Assembly (NCBI RefSeq): GCF_020966755.1
Contig: NZ_JAJKFT010000001.1
Coordinates: 62,001-126,000, forward strand
From: Blastopirellula sediminis
Lineage (GTDB): Bacteria; Planctomycetota; Planctomycetia; Pirellulales; Pirellulaceae
Reading direction: 5' to 3'
Length of the DNA: 64,000 bases
Numbering within the stretch: position 1 is the stretch's first letter; each line of letters begins with the position of its first letter. Shown here piece after piece: positions 34,534-43,117 of the stretch. The translations under genes and the position numbers were made by a program. The notes under the pieces are model-generated. The model had not been told where the DNA came from and did no database searches. It saw only the letters and a program-made list of their open reading frames with translations.

Positions 34534-35114
34534 ATCACAGCGAAGACAATCCGTATGCGAGTCCAAAGGCGGTCGAGACGCAGGACGATTTGGCGCCGCC
34601 GCAGGCGTCCAAGGTCTCGATGCGATCTTGGCTATGGCAAGCGACGCGGCGAGGCGCCATCAGCGGCGCGATCCTCTGGGTACTGCTCTCCGTTAGTTTC
34701 ACCTTCGCCGCGATTTTGCTTCAGGGGAATTTCTGGGACGTTTTTTCCGATCGCCGGTTTGTGGTCGAACTGATCGCTATGACCCTTGGGATGTCGACCC
34801 TGATCGGTTCGGTGATTGGGGGAGCTTTGGGGCTAGTTGTCGGACTATTGTCGTACCTCGTTCGGAATCTGCGTTCACGAAGACGAATCACCTTACTCGC
34901 ATCGCTTTTGCTACCCCCGGCAGTGCTCATGGCTCCATTTGCACTTTCGCCAGCGGAGGCGAGTCCGCCGATTCCCATGGAGATCGCCGCAGGTGTTGTG
35001 TTTTTCGTGGCTCTAGGGCTCGGGGCTCGAATCTTTTGGCTGATTGACGACAAGCTGTTTGCGAGCGGGCGCGAACTGGCCGAGACGGACGCGACCAAGG
35101 GAGATTCGGCATGA
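34530..35114 (+). CDS. Four-helix membrane protein with NPYASP N terminus, paralogue 3 of 6
   Basis: This 194-residue protein also starts at a TTG overlapping the previous stop by 4 bases; the frame remains open upstream but only the part from NHSEDNPYASP onward resembles its sisters. It has four helices; the second reads GMSTLIGSVIGGALGLVVGL. The last helix ends in GLGARIFWL, close to the GARIFWGL of paralogue 2. Function unknown. Confidence 0.75.
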   Translation: MNHSEDNPYASPKAVETQDDLAPPQASKVSMRSWLWQATRRGAISGAILWVLLSVSFTFAAILLQGNFWDVFSDRRFVVELIAMTLGMSTLIGSVIGGALGLVVGLLSYLVRNLRSRRRITLLASLLLPPAVLMAPFALSPAEASPPIPMEIAAGVVFFVALGLGARIFWLIDDKLFASGRELAETDATKGDSA

Positions 35115-35659
35115 CGTCTCGCAACGACAATCCGTTCGCTAGTCCACAGGTTGTCGAAATGACGATCGAACGCGGCAAGTTCGTTTCGGCCGTGGATTGG
35201 ATTCGAGTCGCCACGTTCGGCGGGTTTAAGTGCGGGGGCCTGTTAGGCGTAGCGCTCGCGGCGATAACTGTCGTCTCTGTTTATCCTGATAATGGTCCCA
35301 GGATTTTCCTTTCGCTGTTCGTCACGGCGATTGTTTGGGGAATGATTGCTGCGATCGCTGGGGGAATCAGCGGCTTTTTGGTCGGCTGGATCGCCGCGGC
35401 GGTTCGCAACTCTTCCGCAATGAATGTCGTTCACGCTATCAGTTGCTTTGGGATCGCGCCGCTGGTCTTCGCTGGGCCGCTTTTGTTCTACGCGAGTGAG
35501 AGCGGAATGCTGATGGTCACGCCCTTGAAAACGGCGATTGGGATCTTGGTCACCTGTGGAGTAATATTGGGCTTCTACCTGTTTTGGCGTTTACGCTCGT
35601 TTGGCGAAGAGGCGTACCAGCGATCTGTTGATACCTGCACGATGGATGATCGTGATTGA
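35111..35659 (+). CDS. Four-helix membrane protein with NPFASP N terminus, paralogue 4 of 6
   Basis: This 182-residue protein starts at ATG in an ATGA overlap, opens with MTSRNDNPFASP and has four helices, the second being AAIAGGISGFLVGWIAAAV. The third helix segment HAISCFGIAPLVFAGPLLFY resembles HFFSSMIVSPFVFAGPWLLL of paralogue 5, so these two look like a recent pair. It overlaps the next gene by 14 bases. Confidence 0.75.
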   Translation: MTSRNDNPFASPQVVEMTIERGKFVSAVDWIRVATFGGFKCGGLLGVALAAITVVSVYPDNGPRIFLSLFVTAIVWGMIAAIAGGISGFLVGWIAAAVRNSSAMNVVHAISCFGIAPLVFAGPLLFYASESGMLMVTPLKTAIGILVTCGVILGFYLFWRLRSFGEEAYQRSVDTCTMDDRD

Positions 35660-36203
35660 ATCCAATGACAATCCGTTCGCCAGTCCGCAGGCGACTTCGA
35701 CGATGGCCGACAGGTCGAATGTACCGGCGTTTGAGTGGTATTCGTTTCCAACGCAATCCGGCCTGTTCTACGGCGGCATCCTTGGAGCGGCGGCATTGGG
35801 CATCCTCGGCGTTATGGTGGTAATTCTCGAAAACGCCGATCCGCTCCCGCTGTTCGTCCTGCCGGTCTTTGTAGCGATCGGAGCGATCTGCGGCGCGATG
35901 CTGGGAGGAATTAGCGGCGCCGCGATTGGATTGGTCGCCGTGTTCGCGCGAAAGTCACTCTGGAAAACGGAAGTTCATTTTTTCAGCAGCATGATTGTCT
36001 CCCCGTTCGTCTTCGCCGGACCCTGGTTACTCCTCGGTTACCAATCCGGCATGCTCAGCACAGAAAGGTATCAAATCTTCGTTGGAGTTATGTCTGTCTG
36101 CGGCCTCTTGCATGGCGTGTGTCTCTTCTTGGCGTTGCGATCCATTTCCAAGGCTAAGGCTGAGCAGTTGCGTTCATCTTCTTGGGAGCATGAACGTGAC
36201 TGA
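35646..36203 (+). CDS. Four-helix membrane protein with NPFASP N terminus, paralogue 5 of 6
   Basis: This 185-residue protein begins MIVIESNDNPFASP, overlapping the previous gene by 14 bases; a GTG two codons downstream is an alternative start. Four helices are visible, with a Gly/Ala-rich second one (GAMLGGISGAAIGLVAVF). The tail is charged (SKAKAEQLRSSSWEHERD). It overlaps the next gene, again by 14 bases. Confidence 0.73.
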   Translation: MIVIESNDNPFASPQATSTMADRSNVPAFEWYSFPTQSGLFYGGILGAAALGILGVMVVILENADPLPLFVLPVFVAIGAICGAMLGGISGAAIGLVAVFARKSLWKTEVHFFSSMIVSPFVFAGPWLLLGYQSGMLSTERYQIFVGVMSVCGLLHGVCLFLALRSISKAKAEQLRSSSWEHERD

Positions 36204-36762
36204 CCCCAACGACAACCCATTTGCCAGCCCACCGCTGGAGCACGAGGATCCGGCCGACGCTCCGCTGATGGATGGCGACAAGCTTGGCCGTTGGCTGCTG
36301 CTCCCCCTCGCTTCCGGCACTTTCAACGGCGCTGGGATCGTCAGCATCTGCGGCATGTCGGCGTCCGTAGCCATGCAAGCTTGGGCGGGCGCCTTGATGG
36401 ACGTGCTGGCCAACCCTGAGGCAAGAACGATTCTCGGCATGCAAATGTTGGTCCTGGCGATCTACGGGGGCATTTTCGGCGGCGTCAGCGGCATCCTGCT
36501 TGGCGGCATCGCTTTCAGCCTGCGGCGAAACCTCGCCGTTCGGTCTCTTATTTTTCTGCTGGGATATTTGCTGTCGATCCTTTTCTTGGTGGGGCCAGCC
36601 CTCGCAGCATTCTTCGTTGTGGGGGAAGCGACCGGCCCTTTTCTTCTCGTCGTCAGCGTGTTCCTCTTCGCATGTAGTCTCCTGTTCGCGTGGCGAATGA
36701 ACCGCAACATTCGCAAATATCTGCTGTCTCAAGCCGATGGTGAATCGGCAGGATCTACGTAG
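36190..36762 (+). CDS. Four-helix membrane protein with NPFASP N terminus, paralogue 6 of 6
   Basis: This 190-residue protein opens with MNVTDPNDNPFASP and ends the array. The hydrophobic pattern is the same, with the glycine-rich helix GGIFGGVSGILLGGIAFSL. ATG 36190 has GGGAG just upstream. Although the frame is open back to 35995, only the part after 36190 matches the other paralogues. Confidence 0.75.
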   Translation: MNVTDPNDNPFASPPLEHEDPADAPLMDGDKLGRWLLLPLASGTFNGAGIVSICGMSASVAMQAWAGALMDVLANPEARTILGMQMLVLAIYGGIFGGVSGILLGGIAFSLRRNLAVRSLIFLLGYLLSILFLVGPALAAFFVVGEATGPFLLVVSVFLFACSLLFAWRMNRNIRKYLLSQADGESAGST

Positions 36763-36832
36763 CGGTTTCTAAGTCACGTTCTGGAAAGAGGTTGCGTCTC
36801 ATGGGCGAACCTCCGCATCCTGGGCGTTTCCA

Positions 36833-36861
36833 TTGACTTAAACGCCGAATCCCTCGATACT
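36833..36861 (+). promoter_or_regulatory. Putative sigma70 promoter of proA-fliM
   Basis: TTGACT (36833-36838) and GATACT (36856-36861) are spaced by 17 bases and lie about 60 bases upstream of the proA ATG. Confidence 0.5.
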
Positions 36862-36919
36862 ACCGAGTTGGGCGCCTGTGCGCTCGTCGCTCGCTAACCC
36901 ATTACCAATTCAAGGTTTC

Positions 36920-38194
36920 ATGTCGATTCTCGAGAACCAAGATCTGGCCCAGTACTGTCTGGAAACCGCGCTCCAAGCGAAAGAGGCGTCGGCCGCTTTG
37001 GCTTTGGTCTCTGGCGCACAAAAGAACGGCTGGCTGCGAGAATCGGCCAAGCGGCTCCGCGCCGCCGAAAAGGCGATCATCGCCGCCAACGCACTCGACC
37101 TGGCCGCGGCTCCTCAGTTTGGCCTGACCGCCGCCGAGATCGATCGCTTGAAGCTCGACAGCAAACGGATCGAGGGAATCGCCAGTGGGCTTGAGCAGAT
37201 CGCGATGCTCGAAGATCCGATCGGCCGCGTGATCGATTCGTCGGTTCGCCCGAACGGTCTCGACATCCAAAAGATCCGCGTTCCTCTCGGGGTCGTCTTT
37301 TTCATCTACGAGTCGCGCCCCAACGTCACCGCCGACGCTGCGGCCATTTGCGTGAAGAGCGGCAATGCGGTGATTTTACGCGGCGGCAAAGAAGCGGCTC
37401 ACTCGTCGCGGGCGATCGTCGAAGTGATGCAAGATTGCGCTCTCGACTACGATATTCCGCCGTCCGCCGTCCAGTTGGTCAACACGGCCGATCGCGCCGC
37501 CGTCGGGCACTTCCTCAAACTGAATCAATACATCGACGTCGCGATTCCTCGCGGCGGGGAAGGGCTGATCCGCCGCGTCGCCGACGAAGCGACGATGCCG
37601 GTGATCAAGCACTTCAACGGCAACTGCCATGTCTACGTCGATCGCGACGCCGATCTCGACATGGCGATGTCGATCACCGTCAACAGCAAGTGCCATCGCT
37701 ACGGCGTCTGCAACGCCGCCGAATCGCTGGTCGTTCACCAGGACGTGGCCGATCAGTTTTTACCGGCGATTGGCGCGGCTTTAATTGAACGGGGAGTAGA
37801 GATCCGCGGCGATTCGACGACGCAGTCGCTGATTCTCAAGGCGAAAGCGGCGACCGACGAAGATTTCGCCGCGGAGTATCTCGGCCCGATCATCAGCGTG
37901 AAAGTGGTCGAGTCGCTCGACGCGGCGATTCGCCACATCAACCTTTACAGCTCGAAACATACCGAGTCGATCGTCACACGCAACCTGGCGGCGGCTCGCG
38001 AATTCGCCTCGCGAATCGACAGCTCGGCGGTGATGATCAACGCGAGCACGCGATTCAACGACGGCGGAGAGTTCGGCCTGGGCGCCGAGATCGGGATCAG
38101 CACCGACAAGTTCCATGCTCGCGGACCGTGCGGGCTGGAGGCGCTCACCAGTTACAAATACGTGGTTTACGGCGACGGCCAGATACGCTCGTAA
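36920..38194 (+). CDS. proA: Glutamate-5-semialdehyde dehydrogenase (gamma-glutamyl phosphate reductase)
   Basis: This 424-residue cytoplasmic enzyme makes glutamate semialdehyde, second step of proline synthesis. The aldehyde-dehydrogenase fold is evident; the conserved GVVFFIYESRPNVTADAAA, the GGKEAAHSS segment and the catalytic Cys in VNSKCHRYGVCNAAESLVVH are present, as is GLEALTSYKY at the C terminus. I chose ATG 36920 (MSILENQDLA) rather than 36878 because it gives the usual family length. No proB is next to it. Confidence 0.94.
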   Translation: MSILENQDLAQYCLETALQAKEASAALALVSGAQKNGWLRESAKRLRAAEKAIIAANALDLAAAPQFGLTAAEIDRLKLDSKRIEGIASGLEQIAMLEDPIGRVIDSSVRPNGLDIQKIRVPLGVVFFIYESRPNVTADAAAICVKSGNAVILRGGKEAAHSSRAIVEVMQDCALDYDIPPSAVQLVNTADRAAVGHFLKLNQYIDVAIPRGGEGLIRRVADEATMPVIKHFNGNCHVYVDRDADLDMAMSITVNSKCHRYGVCNAAESLVVHQDVADQFLPAIGAALIERGVEIRGDSTTQSLILKAKAATDEDFAAEYLGPIISVKVVESLDAAIRHINLYSSKHTESIVTRNLAAAREFASRIDSSAVMINASTRFNDGGEFGLGAEIGISTDKFHARGPCGLEALTSYKYVVYGDGQIRS

Positions 38195-38236
38195 CGGCGA
38201 CGCCGTAGCGAGCCGATTGGATTCAGGGAGGAATTC

Positions 38237-39373
38237 ATGGGCAACGACAATGTACTGAGCCAAGCGGAGGTCGAAAGTCTGCTAAGCGCCATGGAGGCGA
38301 GTGGGCCGAAGAAGACCGAAACCGCTGCGCCTGCCGCTCAAGCGAGTGTGCAAAGTCTCGCCGCTTCGGCCGTTCCGACCGAAGATATCACGCGGCCGTC
38401 GCGCCCCCGCGAAAAGATCACCCCGTATGACTTCAAGCGTCCCGAGCGGGTCGGCAAAGAACAGATGCGGGCCCTGCAGTCGATGCATGAAGGGTTCGGG
38501 CGTAACTTTGGCGCGGCTCTTTCCGGTCTGTTGCGCAACATTGTCGAAGTGAAGCTGACAAGCGTCGACCAGCTGACCTACAGCGAATTCATTTTCAGTC
38601 TCGAGAATCCCAGCTGTTTCAACCTGCTGACCGCGAGTCCGCTGGAAGGAAATTTGATTCTCGACATCAATCCGTCGATTCTCTACCCGATCATCGACCG
38701 TTTGCTGGGCGGCGGCAAAGAGAGCAGCCCCGTTTCACGTCGCCCGCTGACCGAGATCGAGCTGACCCTCGTTTCGCGGATCACCAGTCTATTCCTGCGG
38801 GAGCTGCGAATCGCGTGGGAAAACGTCCTCGAATTGCAGCTGCACGTCGTTCGGGTCGAAAGCAATCCGCAACTCGTCCAGATCGTCCCGCCGAACGAAG
38901 TGGTCGTTTTGATCAGCTTCGAGCTGACGATCGGCGACGTTCGGGGCATGATGAACTTGTGCATCCCGTTCAACTCGATCGAGCGAATCGGCGGCAAGTT
39001 GACCGCGAACACCTGGTTCGCCTACGGCAGTTCGGAAATCAACGACGAGTCGCGTCAGGCGCTCAGTACGCAGATTGACGGCGCGTCGGTCGAGTTAGGC
39101 GTGACCTTGGCCGAAACGACGATCACCACCGAAGATCTGCTCGAACTGCGAGTCGGCGACGTGATCACGACCAACAAAGATTCGCGCGAGCCGCTGCAAG
39201 TAAGCGTCAACGGCGTCACGAAGTTTCTGGCCTATCCGGGCGCGTACAAGGGACGCAAAGCGATCCAGGTCGACGCAATCCTACCGCCGAAAAACCAAAA
39301 GCCGCCGCAGCCCAAAATGCCGACCAGCCCGCCCCAGCCGCCGCAACCAGCGAAACCGCCGGGGAAGAAGTAG
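38237..39373 (+). CDS. fliM: Flagellar motor switch protein FliM
   Basis: This 378-residue protein of the flagellar C-ring binds phospho-CheY and sets rotation. The N terminus has the CheY-binding motif (VLSQAEVESLLSAM at about 5-18), then a linker, the middle CheC-like domain (FGRNFGAALSGLLRNIVEVKL; the YPIIDRLLGGGKES block) and the C-terminal SpoA domain (LRVGDVITTNKDSREPLQV). It ends in a proline/lysine-rich tail of about 30 residues that normal FliM lacks. It follows proA with a GGAGG site; no other flagellar gene is nearby. Confidence 0.93.
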   Translation: MGNDNVLSQAEVESLLSAMEASGPKKTETAAPAAQASVQSLAASAVPTEDITRPSRPREKITPYDFKRPERVGKEQMRALQSMHEGFGRNFGAALSGLLRNIVEVKLTSVDQLTYSEFIFSLENPSCFNLLTASPLEGNLILDINPSILYPIIDRLLGGGKESSPVSRRPLTEIELTLVSRITSLFLRELRIAWENVLELQLHVVRVESNPQLVQIVPPNEVVVLISFELTIGDVRGMMNLCIPFNSIERIGGKLTANTWFAYGSSEINDESRQALSTQIDGASVELGVTLAETTITTEDLLELRVGDVITTNKDSREPLQVSVNGVTKFLAYPGAYKGRKAIQVDAILPPKNQKPPQPKMPTSPPQPPQPAKPPGKK

Positions 39374-39381
39374 TTGAAATC

Positions 39382-39511
39382 GTAGCCCGAGGCGCAAGCC
39401 GAGGGAATGTGCTTGGCAAGCGAAAAGGGCTAAACGTCGGTTTACGGCCCGAATTGAATCGGGGCCAATTCCCCGATTCCAAACTCCTCTCCCTTGGCTT
39501 GCGCCTCGGGC
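39382..39511. repeat. Inverted-repeat element, family 2, copy A
   Basis: Arm GCCCGAGGCGCAAGCC begins at 39385 and extends to 39406; its reverse complement lies at 39490-39511 with one mismatch over 22 bases. Both arms contain an inner GGC-GCAA-GCC hairpin. A GTAG tetranucleotide precedes the left arm (39382-39385). The arms flank about 83 bases of no recognisable content. The element lies between the convergent ends of fliM and the GAP1-like gene. Confidence 0.8.
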
Positions 39512-39526
39512 AAGTAGTCTGGCGCG

Positions 39527-40906
39527 CTACGGCGCCGACGAAAAGATCAACGACAGCACATCGAGCAAGCTCGCTGCCGTTTGCGGGTTGCGATTGACGC
39601 GGCGGTCGTTCAGCTTCTTCCAAGCGATCACCGCGTACGCGAGGTATCGCTCCTGCACGTCGCTACGGAGCGACGGGGGAAGTTGGCTGGCGATCTCCGG
39701 CCAGACGTTTTGCAGTTGGGCCAGAGACTCGATGCTGCCGGTCAGTGCCCCTGCGACCAGTTCGTCGAGTTGCGCTAGTCGCTGCTGTTCTTGCAGCGAG
39801 ATCCCCTCGATCTGGGACGAAGGCAAGGGACCGGCGATTTGCACGAGTCGTGCTGAACTGGTCGCTCGCGAATGGGCGGGATGGGGCGCGTGACTTCGGA
39901 CGATCTTCCGCACTCCATCGGTCGTCGGGGGATTGGCGGTAGCGGCCATCGCCGGTTCATCGACCTCTTCTCGCTCCATTTCGGCGGCGATTTGCGTTTC
40001 GTCTTCTTCCATCGAAAGAAGCTGCAAACGCAACTTTTGGCCGAGCGGATCAAGCTGCGATATGTCGAGATCGGGATCGGCCTGGCTGAGCAATTTGACC
40101 GCCGACGCAGGCAAGTTGGTCCGCAGGGCCACCAGGATCCAAGTCGCCCACGCGTTGCGCAAACGATCGCCGTTCATCGGCGGATTGGCAAGGTCGAGCA
40201 ACGCGAGTCCTTCGCCGCGAACGGCGCGGCGTTGCTCTTCATGGTTTCCTTCCAATCCCAGGAAACGGAATGGACGCCGCGGCGAATAGCGGAGCCCAGT
40301 GGAGAAGGAGAAAAGGGGCCGCAAGTTGACCGGCGTCAGGTTGAAGAACTGGGCGAAGAGACTTTCGTCGCCGCCGTAGCCCGTTAGCGCCAGCCGCGGC
40401 TTGTCAAGCGCTTCCTGAAACCAAGCGGTCATCAGGTACGGGATCCGCGACGTCTGCGACTGTTTGAAGAGCGCCAGATCGACCGGCTTGCCGGCAGGGA
40501 CCAACTTGATCTCTTTCAGTTCCGACGGCAGCGAACTTCGCCAACTGAGATTGGCGTCGACTGTCGCCGCGGCAAGCAGGTGAAACGGATTGTTCGCGAA
40601 CTGAGCGAACTGCGGCGCATCAATCAACAGGCAATGGGTGTAGACCTGGCGACCGCCGCGGCCGCTGTACTCGGTTTGTCCGTTGATAGTCCGCGAGACG
40701 CAATAACGCGTTGCGCTGACCGGATGAAAGTTGACGCTGTAAGCGGCCAAGTCGTCGCGAAGCATCGCGTCGTGGGCCGGGCACCAGGCGGCGAGTTCGC
40801 GGGAGTCTTCGGGGGTGACTCCATTGCTGGCGGCCACCAACTGGTAGCCGTCCAGACGCGACGTTTGCGCCGAGGTGAAAATCGCTTGTTGAATTGTAAC
40901 GGCCAT
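39527..40906 (-). CDS. GAP1-like (GTPase-associated) protein, last gene of the FGE-GTPase operon
   Basis: This 459-residue protein has no signal or membrane segment. Its N terminus (AIFTSAQTSRLDGYQLVAAS, then CVSRTINGQTEYSGRGGRQVYTHCLLID) resembles the N-terminal domain of GTPase-associated protein 1, a partner of bacterial double-GTPase systems; this is from memory and moderate in confidence. A middle region with SGLRYSPRRPFRFLGL follows, then a helical, acidic C terminus with EEDETQIAAEMEREEVDEP. It lies 53 bases downstream of a P-loop GTPase gene on the same strand. Function unknown. Confidence 0.65.
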   Translation of the reverse strand: MAVTIQQAIFTSAQTSRLDGYQLVAASNGVTPEDSRELAAWCPAHDAMLRDDLAAYSVNFHPVSATRYCVSRTINGQTEYSGRGGRQVYTHCLLIDAPQFAQFANNPFHLLAAATVDANLSWRSSLPSELKEIKLVPAGKPVDLALFKQSQTSRIPYLMTAWFQEALDKPRLALTGYGGDESLFAQFFNLTPVNLRPLFSFSTGLRYSPRRPFRFLGLEGNHEEQRRAVRGEGLALLDLANPPMNGDRLRNAWATWILVALRTNLPASAVKLLSQADPDLDISQLDPLGQKLRLQLLSMEEDETQIAAEMEREEVDEPAMAATANPPTTDGVRKIVRSHAPHPAHSRATSSARLVQIAGPLPSSQIEGISLQEQQRLAQLDELVAGALTGSIESLAQLQNVWPEIASQLPPSLRSDVQERYLAYAVIAWKKLNDRRVNRNPQTAASLLDVLSLIFSSAP

Positions 40907-40959
40907 AAAAGGGCAAGACCTAGCAGGAAAATCAGAGGAGCGGAATCAAGGAACAGGTC

Positions 40960-41862
40960 TTAAACTTTGCGGATCAGCCACTCGAATGGCTCGACGATCC
41001 CACGCGGCTCGATCCGCAGCGGCACGTTGATCTTGCTGCCATGATCGAGACGCTGCGAACAGGCGCCGGTCACGCTCGAAGCGAAAAAGCCGACCGTCGA
41101 AAAGCGTTCGCCGATTTGCTGCCAGAGATTCGGAGTCCGATCCCGCGCATACCGATCGGGATTGGCGAAGCAGGGGTCGCACTGATCCGCTTTGGAGAAG
41201 ACGATCGCCATCGGGCGCGTGCACTTGCCTCGTTTCTTCTTTTGCGACTGTTCGCTGAGGTAGGTGATCAACTTCATCATGAAGTAGTTCTGTTCCTGCG
41301 AACCATCTTCAATGCGTTCGGTGTCGACCAACAGCAAAACGCCGGCGCACTTTTTCAGGAAAGAATTAATTGCCGGGTACGAGTGAGGATGGTCGACTTC
41401 TTCCAGGATCGCTTCCCCCGCCATGTCAGGCATGATCAGTTCGATCGGGCGTTTGTGGCTAGGCAGCTTTGCCTGACAGTGAACCCAATTCCAACGATCC
41501 GGTTCGTTCGGCGTCTTGTCAGGGAACGCCGACGCGGCGAGCGCCGCCATCGTTCGCTGCTGAAGGGTAATCGAAAACGCGCCGCGGGCGAGAACTTGCA
41601 CGCGATTGTTTCGGCGAGTCAGCATGTCGAGCAACATGCCGAGGTAGACCGTTTTACCGGCCGCCGCGGTGCCGAGCACGGCGATCATGCCGGGCTCAAT
41701 CCCCTGGGTATTCGCTTGATGCGACAAGGCCATCGGCGCCGAGCAGTGCCGACAGAGTTCGACGTCGTAGTTGTTGTCGCCGCCGCAGATGTAACACGAA
41801 ATCGGAACTGCGTATTGCGCTAAGCGATACGATTCCATCGCTACGAGAGCTTTGCGTACCAT
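40960..41862 (-). CDS. Zinc-ribbon P-loop GTPase, DO-GTPase/TRAFAC-like
   Basis: This 300-residue protein has a zinc ribbon (Cys23, 26, 37, 40) followed by a GTPase core: P-loop GTAAAGKT at 64-71, switch II DMAG at 146-149, and the base-specificity motif SKAD at 223-226. The pattern is that of prokaryotic double-GTPase-like (DO-GTPase) proteins found with GAP1 and conflict-system genes. I chose ATG 41862, with a GGGGAG site 10 bases upstream; a GTG at 41880 is possible. It lies 4 bases after the FGE-like gene and is surely co-transcribed. Confidence 0.78.
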   Translation of the reverse strand: MVRKALVAMESYRLAQYAVPISCYICGGDNNYDVELCRHCSAPMALSHQANTQGIEPGMIAVLGTAAAGKTVYLGMLLDMLTRRNNRVQVLARGAFSITLQQRTMAALAASAFPDKTPNEPDRWNWVHCQAKLPSHKRPIELIMPDMAGEAILEEVDHPHSYPAINSFLKKCAGVLLLVDTERIEDGSQEQNYFMMKLITYLSEQSQKKKRGKCTRPMAIVFSKADQCDPCFANPDRYARDRTPNLWQQIGERFSTVGFFASSVTGACSQRLDHGSKINVPLRIEPRGIVEPFEWLIRKV

Positions 41863-41866
41863 TGGA

Positions 41867-43066
41867 TTAATTCTCCCCACCAGCCGCAGCGGCGGCTTCT
41901 AGTTCTACTTCGTTTTCTGCCGGATCGAACGACTCGTCGTCCGACAAGATGTCGCAAAAGCTGACCGCACAGCGGAACCCGATGTTGTGCTTGCGAGCGA
42001 TCGCCTTATCGCCGCTTTGATAGTCGCACGAAGCTTGATGATCGAAATAGGTGTCGAAGGCGCCGCCGCGAAGGCTGCGCATCGCACTATCCATCACCAG
42101 TTGATTGCTGGGCGCTCGCCAGGCGCCGAAGCGACTGGAGGTCCACTCCCAGACGTTGCCGATCAGTTGATGACAACCGCCGACGCTTGCCCCTGGTCCG
42201 TACTGTTCGACGGGAACGACATGCTCCGGACCGCTGCCCCACAGGTTTGCCCGACCTTGATCCATCGATTCGCCCCAAGGAAATCGACGTTGAATTGGTT
42301 CGGCGCCAGGCAACGGTACCGGCCAGGCTCCGGCCTTGATCCATTCCGGATCCGACGGGAGTCGCTTGCCGACCCAGCGAGCGTAAGCGGCCGCTTCGTA
42401 CCAGCAGACGCCGACCACCGGATGGCGATCTTCCCCTTCGATAAACTTTCCGTTTCGCCAGTAACGCGGACCTGGCAGCCCCGACTGATCGACGAAGTCG
42501 AGCACGGCCGGCCAGATTTCCGGATCCCACAGCGGCATTTGTTCGTAGCCGCCGGCGTTGACGAACTCCTGGAATTCCTCGTTGGTCACTTGATAGCGAT
42601 CAAGATAAACCGCTTCGACTCGGACCAGGTTGCCGCTGTAACTCTGCGTCTGTTCTTCGTCCCCTTTGGCCCGACCGACCAGCACGTCCCCTTCCGGGAC
42701 GATCGTCATTAGGTCGTCGAACGCCTGACGGGCCTGATCGAGCAATTTGGCGGGAAGATTCGCGGCGATTTGCGGACGGAGCAGCAACGCGTATCGCCCT
42801 TGTTCCAACATCAAGCGAGCCAGAGCGTCCGTATCGGTAGGCTCTGGCTCGGTACGAGTTTTCGGTCTTTGGGGGCGCGCTACGCTTACCGACGCAGCTT
42901 CCGCCTGGCGGCGACTGCGAAGGACGCGGCGCAAGATCGCGGCTACCGCGGCGACGGCGACGACTCCAAGAACGACTTGCCAGAATCCCGCCAGCCAGGC
43001 GATACCGAGCGCGCCGAGGGCGACGCCGATCGTCAACGTCATCCAGTGTTGTTTGAAGAAGAGCAT
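41867..43066 (-). CDS. Membrane-anchored FGE/SUMF1-domain protein
   Basis: This 399-residue protein has two N-terminal membrane helices (about 10-28 and 29-46), an Arg-rich cytoplasmic stretch, a helical segment to about 140, and a C-terminal formylglycine-generating-enzyme-like domain. Family blocks are clear: LDRYQVTNEEFQEFV, HPVVGVCWYEAAAYARWVGK, IGNVWEWTSS, RSLRGGAFDT and NIGFRCAVS. The first catalytic Cys expected after the GG(S/A)(F/W) block seems replaced (GGAFDTYFDHQASCDY), while a later Cys remains, so sulfatase maturation is unlikely and a binding role is more likely. It is second in the operon. Confidence 0.82.
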   Translation of the reverse strand: MLFFKQHWMTLTIGVALGALGIAWLAGFWQVVLGVVAVAAVAAILRRVLRSRRQAEAASVSVARPQRPKTRTEPEPTDTDALARLMLEQGRYALLLRPQIAANLPAKLLDQARQAFDDLMTIVPEGDVLVGRAKGDEEQTQSYSGNLVRVEAVYLDRYQVTNEEFQEFVNAGGYEQMPLWDPEIWPAVLDFVDQSGLPGPRYWRNGKFIEGEDRHPVVGVCWYEAAAYARWVGKRLPSDPEWIKAGAWPVPLPGAEPIQRRFPWGESMDQGRANLWGSGPEHVVPVEQYGPGASVGGCHQLIGNVWEWTSSRFGAWRAPSNQLVMDSAMRSLRGGAFDTYFDHQASCDYQSGDKAIARKHNIGFRCAVSFCDILSDDESFDPAENEVELEAAAAAGGEN

Positions 43067-43117
43067 GGGATTCGTTCCTGCAACTAAATTGATTGCGCCC
43101 CTGAGCGAATAGTTCGC

